A stretch of 34,878 nt of DNA from a virus, in the IMG/VR virus record IMGVR_UViG_3300042544_000915, positions 1-34,878 of that record; one strand, given 5' to 3'. Of the stretch, positions 1 through 7,466 are shown in pieces. Under the pieces are notes generated by a model. The model worked only from the letters and a program-made list of their open reading frames with translations. It was not told the DNA's origin and made no database searches. Numbering within the stretch: position 1 is the stretch's first letter; each line of letters starts with the position of its first letter. Made by a program: the position numbers and the translations under genes.

Positions 1-324
1 TAATAAATCAGATGACAAAAACGAAAACCAAATGTTATAAATCGGCACTCCGCTTTGTGTTCCATTAGTCACAATGTTTGTCGTTACATCTGCAACAATA
101 ACCGCGCTGCCACCGTTAGGAATCTTATACATTGTCACGCTACTTATTACCTCACTTGATACTATTTGCGTTTGAAAAGCCACATCGCCAACCTCATAAA
201 TAGGTAAGCAAAAGTCTTTTTGAATCCCACACTCTGTATCAGTTACATACTCGGGTATTCCTAAGTCATTTGCCAAGTTGTAAAAGGTTACAAAACTATT
301 TGGTATATTTAATATCGCTGCCAT
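1..324 (-). CDS. Putative tail-tip protein, 5' part only (same gene as 34001-34873)
   Basis: This is the first 108 codons of the gene given complete at 34001-34873, cut by the window edge because the genome is circular or redundant. Its ATG (324-322) overlaps the TAA of the upstream tail gene as TAATG, which suggests coupled translation. Compared with the other copy, four of the five base differences are silent and one changes Asp to Glu (base 193). It should be counted once, not as a second gene. Confidence 0.85.
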   Translation of the reverse strand, partial: MAAILNIPNSFVTFYNLANDLGIPEYVTDTECGIQKDFCLPIYEVGDVAFQTQIVSSEVISSVTMYKIPNGGSAVIVADVTTNIVTNGTQSGVPIYNIWFSFLSSDLL

Positions 325-329
325 TATCT
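1..329. repeat. Terminal direct repeat, left copy
   Basis: Bases 1-329 match bases 34550-34878 without gaps. I count five substitutions, at 127, 136, 151, 193 and 202. The repeat lies inside one minus-strand gene, with the start codon at 324-322 here and 34873-34871 in the other copy. Its presence at both ends means the sequence closes on itself. Inexact identity suggests two strain variants in the source population, or an assembly of mixed reads, rather than an exact k-mer overlap. Confidence 0.95.
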
Positions 330-2558
330 TCTAATTAAAAGTTTAAATTCTGCTAATCCCTCGTTCGGATCGTGATTGATTTCAACAATGTTACCTATGT
401 AGTAAGTGTCTGAGCATCTAAAACGAATTGCACCATAAGGATTTACTTTAACATCTTCAAAATCTGCCATCGAAAATGGTGCGGTAAAGGTTACGTATTC
501 AGTCTTCCAAATTGGTGTGATGTAATAGTCATTGTCGAAGTTGCTCACATCGATAGTTTCCTTTTCAGATAATGTGCTGCCCTCAATCGGACAGTAATAA
601 AGCATTTGACCTTGCGCAATGTAGTTACCAGTGCCGCTTGTGAATATAAAGTTTTCATTAGCAACAGTTGGTTGTGCTGCGGCAATAGATTTAAACCAAC
701 GCATCAATGAACGCGCAGGAGTTAACGCATAATTCATTCGTGTGTTAGGTGAATAAACGTTATCAGGGTTAGCATCGATGCCTCTGTAAGCATATAAGTT
801 GCCCTCAATAACATTAGCGTTAACAATAAACAAGTCATCATCATAACGCCAATCACTTGTGCCCGTTCTTGCTTGGTTTTTTCTGCGTGTTACCTCAATC
901 GTATATCCTGCACTTATGATATCAGCCATTAGGTCTAACTCAGTTGGGTTTGAGTCTATGTTTCTGCGATATTGTCGCTCGGTATTCATCTCATCAAGCC
1001 CGTTAAACTCTTCGGCCTCCCATTTGTTATAGCCAACCATTATCGTTCCGTAAATCAAATCTTTTGCGGTTGTGAATATAGCTTTGTCAACTAACCCGAC
1101 ATCGACAACTATTGTTGACTTATAAAAGTGCTCAATACGTGCAATCTTTAATTCGGTTTCGTTGTTGTCAAACCCCCAACCGATGTTAAATATTTTGCGA
1201 CATTGCTCAAATAAATACTCGTATGATACAAATAATTTTGGAACACTCGGTTCGGTTACTTGGCGAATAAATGAACCCTTAGTTATTTGATAAAAATCTA
1301 AACATTGATTTAATTCCTCTTCCATAACTACCGATGGGCAATCATCATCCATGTATGCAGTTGGTAAAAACTTTAACAACTCGGGCAAATAAACTGATGT
1401 GGCAACTGTTGCAGGGCAAGCACTATTGGCTTCCATATTGTAGTAATTGGTCGAACCACCATCGTAAACAATATCAATAAATGTTGTATCTGTTCCGCTT
1501 GCACTTGACTTAAATATATTTACGTGCCAATAGTAATGAATAAAACTATTGTTTTGAGGTTGGTTTGGCAATCCGCTAAATGTTTCATCAAAAGAAATAG
1601 TAGTTGTTAGTCCGTTGCTTAATGCAACAGTTGTTCCTATCACAACAGTTCCTAAATCTACAAAGTCATCATTTGTAATTGGGTTTATACGTGCAGACCT
1701 AAGTGTTATCGTTACATTACCGTTGTAATTAGGTGTAAGTTCAAAATCTCCTTTACATCTCCATTCAACATTTAATTGATTTACACAATTTGTATTGCCT
1801 GGTTCATATAAATATAAAAATTGATAATAACTGTCAAAATCATCAACTCCATCAGGTAGAGGAAAACTAATATTGTCTAATCCAGAGTTTTTAGCAACAA
1901 CATTTGGGTTAAAATTATTTACATTCCAAGCAGGAGAACCGCTTACATCATTGCCCATTTCTGCTATTGGCGTGTTTGGTAAATAAATAGGAATATCATA
2001 AAACCTATTTCCAGTTAAACCGCTTAAATCAGTTATTGTTGTGTTCCAACCTCCACCGCCTTCGTGGTTAGCTTTATTCTGCAAAAATATATCTTGCCCC
2101 TCAATGTTTAATACCCTCAACAATGGTGGTGTTATTGCTTGCCCATCAAAGTTAGTTGTTGCTTCAATGTCCACATCTTGACCCATTCTACTCATAAACA
2201 CATCGGTGCACTTTGATGCGGTTACGCTAATTTTAATAAAGCAATAATCCGAACATTGCCTTTCAAATGTATTGAAGTCAAATGCACCAATAAAGTAGTT
2301 TGTATAGCCATCGCCCTCGGCACATTCGTAATCGATTTGCACTTGGTATTGACCATTGGCGCCATTGGTTTGATATTCTGTGTATAACAAACCGTAAGCT
2401 TCACCAACCCATTCAAATGAATCAGTTGATATGTTTATATTGATGCCATGATGCACAATGTTACGCGTTAAGTTGCCACCAATACCATTCCAACCAACTG
2501 GCGATTCAACAACGGTTGAAACACTTGAACTGTCTATTAATGTGAACTTCCAATTCAT
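324..2558 (-). CDS. Putative tail-tip/hub structural protein (744 aa)
   Basis: The gene directly follows the tape measure gene and overlaps it as ATGA, the usual place for distal-tail or hub proteins that build the baseplate of long-tailed phages. The first 400 residues are rich in Asn, Thr, Gly and aromatic residues, as in beta-rich adhesin-like virion proteins. From about residue 420 the sequence becomes more charged (region with SFIRQVTEPSVPKLFVSYEYL), possibly a separate domain. There is no signal peptide or membrane segment. Paired cysteines are scattered through the N-terminal half. Its TAA overlaps the next start as TAATG. The tail role rests on position and composition; the exact part is not identified. 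Confidence 0.7.
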   Translation of the reverse strand: MNWKFTLIDSSSVSTVVESPVGWNGIGGNLTRNIVHHGININISTDSFEWVGEAYGLLYTEYQTNGANGQYQVQIDYECAEGDGYTNYFIGAFDFNTFERQCSDYCFIKISVTASKCTDVFMSRMGQDVDIEATTNFDGQAITPPLLRVLNIEGQDIFLQNKANHEGGGGWNTTITDLSGLTGNRFYDIPIYLPNTPIAEMGNDVSGSPAWNVNNFNPNVVAKNSGLDNISFPLPDGVDDFDSYYQFLYLYEPGNTNCVNQLNVEWRCKGDFELTPNYNGNVTITLRSARINPITNDDFVDLGTVVIGTTVALSNGLTTTISFDETFSGLPNQPQNNSFIHYYWHVNIFKSSASGTDTTFIDIVYDGGSTNYYNMEANSACPATVATSVYLPELLKFLPTAYMDDDCPSVVMEEELNQCLDFYQITKGSFIRQVTEPSVPKLFVSYEYLFEQCRKIFNIGWGFDNNETELKIARIEHFYKSTIVVDVGLVDKAIFTTAKDLIYGTIMVGYNKWEAEEFNGLDEMNTERQYRRNIDSNPTELDLMADIISAGYTIEVTRRKNQARTGTSDWRYDDDLFIVNANVIEGNLYAYRGIDANPDNVYSPNTRMNYALTPARSLMRWFKSIAAAQPTVANENFIFTSGTGNYIAQGQMLYYCPIEGSTLSEKETIDVSNFDNDYYITPIWKTEYVTFTAPFSMADFEDVKVNPYGAIRFRCSDTYYIGNIVEINHDPNEGLAEFKLLIRR

Positions 2559-4849
2559 GCTTTGTATCTCATTTTTTTGTTTCTAAATTCAACGCGGCTA
2601 TTTTCTTTGAGCAAAAAAGTTGTTAATCCTTGCTCATCAATATTGACATTAAGATTCGATTTGTGCTTTGCCATAATCCGGTCTAACTTATCGTAGTTAA
2701 TTCCATCACTACTTGCACTCTGTTTGGTTTGAAATTGTGCCGCAAGGTCGAATGTTCCGTTAGCTAATGCAGTTAAGATATTGTTTGCGAATGTTGGCTC
2801 AACCTCACCGCTATTAAGCACCTTTAACGAGGGCAAATAGTCGGAGGTTGATTGTCTATTGATTACGTATTCGCCTCGCTCAGCCTCAATCAATGTGCCT
2901 CCACTTGAATGCAGTTGACCGCCTACCATACCGCCATCGGCAAACTTTGGCGGTTGAGCGTTTTGAATGATTGCCACTTGTGCGCTTGTTGCTATGGCCG
3001 CGGCTGCTAATGATGCTATGGTTGCAGGATTCAATGGCCCGCCTGGAACTGTTGCAAGTATGTTACCTATTGCTAAAGCTCCATTGATTATTGCTTGCAT
3101 TGTTGCCGCTTGTTTTTGTCCCTCCCACGCGCGTGTTTTAATTTCGGCTTCTTGTTGTGCGTATCTTTCCTCAATTTGTAAGCGTTGTGCATCTGTTAGA
3201 TTCTTATTTGCCAACTCGGCATCTTTACGCATGCTAAGTGTTTCTAATATTGATGCGGTTTCAGCATCTCTATTTTGTTGGTTAATTGTGAATATTGTGT
3301 CGGAAAGAGTTTGTGCTGAGGAAATCGCTAATTCAGTGTATGCCTTAATAGCTTCTTCTCTTCTTTGTTTATTTTTTCTTTCTTGCTCTTCTAAAAAAGC
3401 ATCTTCAGCATCAAAATATCTTTGCCACCAATCTAAACTAACATCCATTTTTAACTCATTGGCTTCATTAAATGCTTCTATGTCTGATTCTGTGCGCTTA
3501 TTAAATGACTCTTCGTAAGCACGTTGTTGTTCATCTAATAACTGTTGATTTAATATTTTTTCATTTATAGTTAAGTTTTCATCAATCTGTATTTGTGCTT
3601 TTCTTAAACGTGTAATTTCTTTATAGTAATTCATTTTAGCAGATACATCATTTGTATCACGAATCAATAATTCGTTGTTGGCTATCTCATCACGTATCTG
3701 TCTAAGTTGTTCTTGTAATAATTCGTTGTTAGCATTCTTTTTATTTTGTACTAACTTTTCTTGATGAACTTTTGCTTTTTCTACTTCTTGCTTTGCAAAC
3801 TTATCTCTAATTTTTTGTTCGTTAAAAAGAAATAACTCATTCTCAACTTCAATAGCTTTATGATATGCGGTTTGTGACAATTCACCATTTCTAAATTTCT
3901 TAATTAATTCATTTATCTCAGTGTCATGCGCTTGCTTATTCATTAACAACTCTTTGTCTAAGCCATCTTTAAGCATTTGTAATCTTTTATCTCGAGCTTT
4001 TAAATATGCTTCTGCATCTCCAGATAAAGCCCTATCCATATTTTTAGCACTTTCACTCGTATCATCCATTGTGCTAACTAAATATACCAATCCTGCAATT
4101 AAAACGCTTATGCCAGCAGTTGCCATTGCCATTGATGCTGAAATAGTCACACCTAAAATACGACTACTAACCGCAGCCGCCTTTTGCGCCCCATCCAACA
4201 CCATTGTTCTCAATGCGCCCTCAGTTGTGGCTATGTTCGCTAACTCTTGAACACCTTGCAACAATGCCATCGCGCCTTGGGCTTGCGCTAATGTTTTAGT
4301 TAACTTCTCATTCTCACTTCCAAACAATGCCGCAGCACCCGCAGCAACCGAAGCCGCTGCCGCTATTCCTCTAAATGCAGTCACAACCGCATCTATTCGC
4401 TTTGTGTCGCTTGCTAATGCCTTAACCTTATCGTTGACATCGCCAATCGTATCAGTTAACTCTGCGGCGCGTTTTGTGGCTTCTCTTAATTCCTTTTCGC
4501 CTAATGAGCCACTACTAATCTGGGCCTTTAACTCTTTCAACTCTTGCTTCATTGACTTGAAGCCACCACCCGCTTGCTTGGTTTCTTTTGTAACCTCAGC
4601 CAAATGGTCAGCAAATCCCTCCATAACTCCCGCTTGAATCTCAGCCATAAGCCCATCTACTTCGTTGGACAATTTGCCCATTTCAGTTGTGGATTTATTT
4701 AAGTTTTGAATGAATTCCTTTTGCTCATTGTTTACTTGCGCAAACGCGGCCGCATCATCTTTGCTTATCTTACCAAGTAATTCTAATTGCTTAATAGCAG
4801 GCTCAAGTCCTGATGTGTCTGCAACGAATTTAATTATTACATTTTCCAA
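2555..4849 (-). CDS. Tail tape measure protein (764 aa)
   Basis: The tape measure sets tail length and lines the tail tube. It has the expected build: charged coiled-coil stretches (about residues 30-150 and 290-530), Ala/Gly-rich hydrophobic segments near 155-180, 235-258 and 605-645, and a polar C-terminus. At about 1.5 A per residue, 764 residues predict a tail near 115 nm. The chosen start is TTG at 4849-4847: the frame has a TAA nine bases earlier and no ATG until about codon 57, and the N-terminus (VIIKFVADTSGLEPAIKQL) is the usual opening of this family. It lies just after the tail-chaperone frameshift ORF, the conserved order in siphoviruses. Confidence 0.9.
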   Translation of the reverse strand: MENVIIKFVADTSGLEPAIKQLELLGKISKDDAAAFAQVNNEQKEFIQNLNKSTTEMGKLSNEVDGLMAEIQAGVMEGFADHLAEVTKETKQAGGGFKSMKQELKELKAQISSGSLGEKELREATKRAAELTDTIGDVNDKVKALASDTKRIDAVVTAFRGIAAAASVAAGAAALFGSENEKLTKTLAQAQGAMALLQGVQELANIATTEGALRTMVLDGAQKAAAVSSRILGVTISASMAMATAGISVLIAGLVYLVSTMDDTSESAKNMDRALSGDAEAYLKARDKRLQMLKDGLDKELLMNKQAHDTEINELIKKFRNGELSQTAYHKAIEVENELFLFNEQKIRDKFAKQEVEKAKVHQEKLVQNKKNANNELLQEQLRQIRDEIANNELLIRDTNDVSAKMNYYKEITRLRKAQIQIDENLTINEKILNQQLLDEQQRAYEESFNKRTESDIEAFNEANELKMDVSLDWWQRYFDAEDAFLEEQERKNKQRREEAIKAYTELAISSAQTLSDTIFTINQQNRDAETASILETLSMRKDAELANKNLTDAQRLQIEERYAQQEAEIKTRAWEGQKQAATMQAIINGALAIGNILATVPGGPLNPATIASLAAAAIATSAQVAIIQNAQPPKFADGGMVGGQLHSSGGTLIEAERGEYVINRQSTSDYLPSLKVLNSGEVEPTFANNILTALANGTFDLAAQFQTKQSASSDGINYDKLDRIMAKHKSNLNVNIDEQGLTTFLLKENSRVEFRNKKMRYKA

Positions 4850-4855
4850 CTGCCA

Positions 4856-5131
4856 TTACTTTTTAGGCGTTTTTGGTTGTGGCTTCTTGGCCTCATTGGC
4901 AAAGAAAAAGAAATCCCACAAATTTAGTAAATTAATTTGATAATTCGCGGGTAAATATTTTAATACGGTAATCTTTAATCTTTCTCGGCTTGCAATTCCA
5001 TCCCTAATATCTGTAACGAAACTATATCCCGTTGAATCTGCTCGACTTTTTCCACTATCGCCAAATACGTCAGGGAAGTGTCGCCTGACTTCGCTAAAAA
5101 CGGAATTAATTTCTTTATTGGCATTGACAAA
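4856..5131 (-). CDS. Tail assembly chaperone C-terminal extension made by -1 frameshift (gpGT-like)
   Basis: In the -1 frame relative to the gene at 4975-5565, an uninterrupted reading frame runs from the T9 tract (plus-strand A9 at 5129-5137) to a TAA at 4858-4856. It fills the gap before the tape measure gene. A slip on T_TTT_TTT (5137-5131) joins 145 upstream residues to 91 new ones, giving about 236 aa. The extension looks like real protein (RRHFPDVFGDSG; GIASRERLKITVLKYLP), ending in a Lys/Pro tail. It has no sensible start codon of its own. This matches the lambda G/GT design, where the long form binds the tape measure. A hairpin (GTCAGG/CCTGAC) lies further downstream. Transcriptional slippage on T9 is an alternative mechanism. 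Confidence 0.75.
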   Translation of the reverse strand, partial: FVNANKEINSVFSEVRRHFPDVFGDSGKSRADSTGYSFVTDIRDGIASRERLKITVLKYLPANYQINLLNLWDFFFFANEAKKPQPKTPKK

Positions 5132-5565
5132 AAAAAACTATCGCCCGCATTCTCTTTCCAATTCTTAATCTTTTTTTCGTTGGCCTTAAAGTCATAACGT
5201 GTCAATGGCTCACTTTTATCCACAAATGCAACCGAAGCAACCTTGTAAATAATATCCTTGCTTATAATGAAGTTACAACGTTCCTCGAATCGCATTTGCA
5301 GTTTAATTATTTCGTTGAGGTTGATTTTCTTTGGATCACTTAACAACTTGCTCATAGCTGCGTTGTAATTCTTAATGTAATCGTTTGTGACTCCATTCTG
5401 CATTTCTTGGTAAAATGTCAACGCTTCTAAGCCACGCTCATAAGGTAAGTTGTTCTTATCGACAAACTCAAAGTAGTCAACGCCTCCACACTTGAACGCG
5501 AATTCAAGCGGAAATTCAGATTTATAAGTTGGTGGCGAGTTCTTGAATAGGTTTCGGAAGTTCAT
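4975..5565 (-). CDS. Tail assembly chaperone, short form (gpG-like, 196 aa)
   Basis: This charged, soluble protein is encoded directly before the tape measure gene, where siphoviruses keep the tail assembly chaperone that coats the tape measure during tail building. I recognise no sequence motif; the call rests on position, size and the overlapping -1 frame ORF. Codons 143-146 form AGT TTT TTT TTG, a textbook slippery run. The start at 5565 lies inside the end of the preceding 66-aa gene (44-base overlap). The short form ends MELQAEKD. Confidence 0.75.
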   Translation of the reverse strand: MNFRNLFKNSPPTYKSEFPLEFAFKCGGVDYFEFVDKNNLPYERGLEALTFYQEMQNGVTNDYIKNYNAAMSKLLSDPKKINLNEIIKLQMRFEERCNFIISKDIIYKVASVAFVDKSEPLTRYDFKANEKKIKNWKENAGDSFFLSMPIKKLIPFLAKSGDTSLTYLAIVEKVEQIQRDIVSLQILGMELQAEKD

Positions 5566-5722
5566 TGTTGTGTGTGTATTGTTTAGTTCTTAGATTAATT
5601 ATTACTTTATTGTCTGTTTTATTGTAGGTGCGCTTCTTTGCGCTGCCTCCACACCCGCACGTTTGACCAGTGTAAGTGTAGCCTAAACTTAAAAGAAACT
5701 TATGTGCATCTTCAATCTCCAT
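5522..5722 (-). CDS. Small Cys-containing protein of unknown function (66 aa)
   Basis: A short gene overlaps its neighbours at both ends: its ATG lies 11 bases inside the upstream gene and its end runs 44 bases into the tail chaperone gene. The sequence contains TGQTCGCGGSAKKRTY, a CxC-glycine cluster that could bind metal, followed by a basic stretch. I do not recognise the family. The tight overlaps and its place among tail genes favour a real gene, perhaps a small assembly factor. Confidence 0.6.
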   Translation of the reverse strand: MEIEDAHKFLLSLGYTYTGQTCGCGGSAKKRTYNKTDNKVIINLRTKQYTHNNELPKPIQELATNL

Positions 5723-6002
5723 GATAATACATTTTAGATGTTAACGCGTTAAGGCCACAAAGAATCAACAAGTAAGGTAACAAGTGTAAGTCGGTTACAA
5801 AATATAACCAACCTATCAAACCCCACACCGATGCCATACAAGGCGGACAATCAAACAATGGTTTGCTCCAATAGTCGCCAACATAATGTCGGATATAGTT
5901 TGCTGCTTGCTCGAATAACATACCCTCACGCGTTAGGCAATGAACACCTAAACAACATAGGCTATTCAGGACAAGGACAAGGGATAATGGCAATAGTATC
6001 AT
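5712..6002 (-). CDS. Small membrane protein with DCPPCMASVWG motif (96 aa)
   Basis: Two hydrophobic segments (about residues 1-22 and 50-85) flank a cytoplasmic or periplasmic loop with the motif FDCPPCMASVWG. Similar CPPC-type small membrane proteins occur in Bacteroidota phages and prophages, but I know no assigned function. The start overlaps the end of the upstream 119-aa gene by 41 bases and the end overlaps the 66-aa gene, so it belongs to the late operon. A role in envelope interaction or virion release is a guess. Confidence 0.65.
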   Translation of the reverse strand: MILLPLSLVLVLNSLCCLGVHCLTREGMLFEQAANYIRHYVGDYWSKPLFDCPPCMASVWGLIGWLYFVTDLHLLPYLLILCGLNALTSKMYYHGD

Positions 6003-6321
6003 CTTCAGTTATGTTTATGAAGTTAAGTGTAATAGATGAATAAACTGTCCCACAAATGTCAAAATTTGTGACATCGCAGCCGCTAAGAATCTCAACCTTT
6101 ACGATGCCAGTGCCGATGTTCCAGAATCCGTTATTGTTCATCTCAATTACTGCATCGTATAGGCCGCTTGTTACATCTTTTTTTAGCACCCATCCATTTG
6201 AATAGGTAAACTTAATTACGTAATCAGTATCGTTTGTGAATGTGGGTGAACTGAATTCTAATGACTCAGCGCATCCGCTAATGTCTTGGGTGTAGCTTGT
6301 TAGGCAGTTAAGTATGCTCAT
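5962..6321 (-). CDS. Hypothetical late protein, beta-rich (119 aa)
   Basis: The composition is rich in Thr, Asn, Ile and aromatics with several Cys (SCAESL-like spacing, IPCPCPE C-terminus), typical of small beta-sandwich virion proteins. No motif is recognised. It is encoded three bases after the methyltransferase gene and overlaps the next membrane-protein gene. Its place between the terminase block and the tail genes suggests a minor virion or head-tail role, without proof. Confidence 0.6.
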   Translation of the reverse strand: MSILNCLTSYTQDISGCAESLEFSSPTFTNDTDYVIKFTYSNGWVLKKDVTSGLYDAVIEMNNNGFWNIGTGIVKVEILSGCDVTNFDICGTVYSSITLNFINITEDDTIAIIPCPCPE

Positions 6322-6324
6322 GTT

Positions 6325-6858
6325 TTATTTTTTTATTCCGTAAAAATACAAATCTTGTGGGAAGTCTATACGTGTTTTAAATTTATAATTCGAAAATATC
6401 GCATCGCAATCCAACACGCTTCTAATATCGGCCTCACTTAAGTTGCGATAGTAGTCGTTAGTAAACGGTGAATCTTTTGGCGATGTGCGCTTTGTTCCAT
6501 GCTCTGGTCTTCCTGGCGCGGCACAACTAAATAAAAACAAACCGCCATCTTTTAATAAGTTATTGATTACATTCTTTAACGTTTGTTGCCAATACTCATC
6601 ATGCTCAAAGCATTCTGTTGAAATAACAACATCGTAATCGTTATCGATGTCTGTCCTATGCAAGTGCCCTTTAATTACAAGGTCAACATTTGGGCCATGT
6701 CCGATATCGATGCCAGTGTAGTTGCATTGCTCAAATAAGTAACGATTGTTGCCATTAATGTCAAGTGAGCCTATGTCTAACACGTTTGTGCCGACAAAGA
6801 ATTCATCGTGCGCGTATTTTACAAGCTCGCACCATTCTCTTTGTTCTCTGTGTGCCAT
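6325..6858 (-). CDS. Class I SAM-dependent methyltransferase (177 aa)
   Basis: The fold signature is clear: motif I VLDIGSLDINGNNR (about residues 26-39), an acidic residue ending strand 2 (GIDIG, D51), and the motif ECFEH (82-86) of the Methyltransf_11-like group, followed by a Gly-rich strand (DGGLFLFSCA). Such enzymes methylate small molecules, sugars or lipids rather than DNA. It starts in the stop of the GT2-type glycosyltransferase gene, so the two probably act on the same glycan or virion modification. The substrate cannot be read from the sequence. Confidence 0.85.
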   Translation of the reverse strand: MAHREQREWCELVKYAHDEFFVGTNVLDIGSLDINGNNRYLFEQCNYTGIDIGHGPNVDLVIKGHLHRTDIDNDYDVVISTECFEHDEYWQQTLKNVINNLLKDGGLFLFSCAAPGRPEHGTKRTSPKDSPFTNDYYRNLSEADIRSVLDCDAIFSNYKFKTRIDFPQDLYFYGIKK

Positions 6859-7466
6859 TACTTTTTATATTTAGTTAAGAAAGTTTGATTATCGTTATGC
6901 TGAATCATTCCAAATTCGGGCAGTTGTGAAGTGGTGCTAATCTCGGATTGAATCGATAATCCATGCAACTCGTAAGGCGTTGAATTTTGTGCCAACCAAT
7001 CATCGCCATTTGCAATCAATAAGTCTTCGGGTATCGGTGTGTACTTTGATTTATGCATCAACATCATACACCCCCAACCGTATGGGCGTGTCTTCATTGA
7101 TTTCAAATGTATGTTAGCATCTTTCTTTAGTTGGTAGTTTTCAAAGGCCATACCGATAATGCCAACGTGTTGCAAACTGTCATCGAATATCGATAAGAAT
7201 GCAGGATTAAAGTTAATGTCATCGTTGCATATTAAGATGTTGTCATGCTTAGCACGCTCAACTCCGTAATTCCACGCGGGGTTTACGTAAATGTTTTCAG
7301 CCATTAAGTGTATGTCATACTTAGCGTTAAGCGGCAACGGTCTATATTCAGTTGTATCGTTGTCAATTATGATTACCTCGCCAACGGATTCGCATGTGCA
7401 TAGGTCTTCAACAAGCTTGATGATGCGTGGACTTCTCCACATAGTTGGAATAATTACGCTAAACAT
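6858..7466 (-). CDS. Family 2-like glycosyltransferase (202 aa)
   Basis: The N-terminus FSVIIPTMWRSPRI is the usual GT-A start, followed by VIIIDNDTTEYRP and an acidic NDD motif (residues 81-83, in ILICNDDINF) where a DxD-type metal/nucleotide-sugar site belongs. At 202 residues it is a minimal catalytic domain with no membrane anchor. It is encoded between the large terminase and a methyltransferase and overlaps the terminase end by eight bases. It probably transfers a sugar to a virion protein or alters a host surface glycan. Confidence 0.8.
   Translation of the reverse strand: MFSVIIPTMWRSPRIIKLVEDLCTCESVGEVIIIDNDTTEYRPLPLNAKYDIHLMAENIYVNPAWNYGVERAKHDNILICNDDINFNPAFLSIFDDSLQHVGIIGMAFENYQLKKDANIHLKSMKTRPYGWGCMMLMHKSKYTPIPEDLLIANGDDWLAQNSTPYELHGLSIQSEISTTSQLPEFGMIQHNDNQTFLTKYKK

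Noticed and set aside
2967-3518. 183-codon plus-strand frame opposite the tape measure gene
   Set aside because: It is a complement shadow of the tape measure gene, whose composition and position are clear; no promoter or start context on the plus strand.
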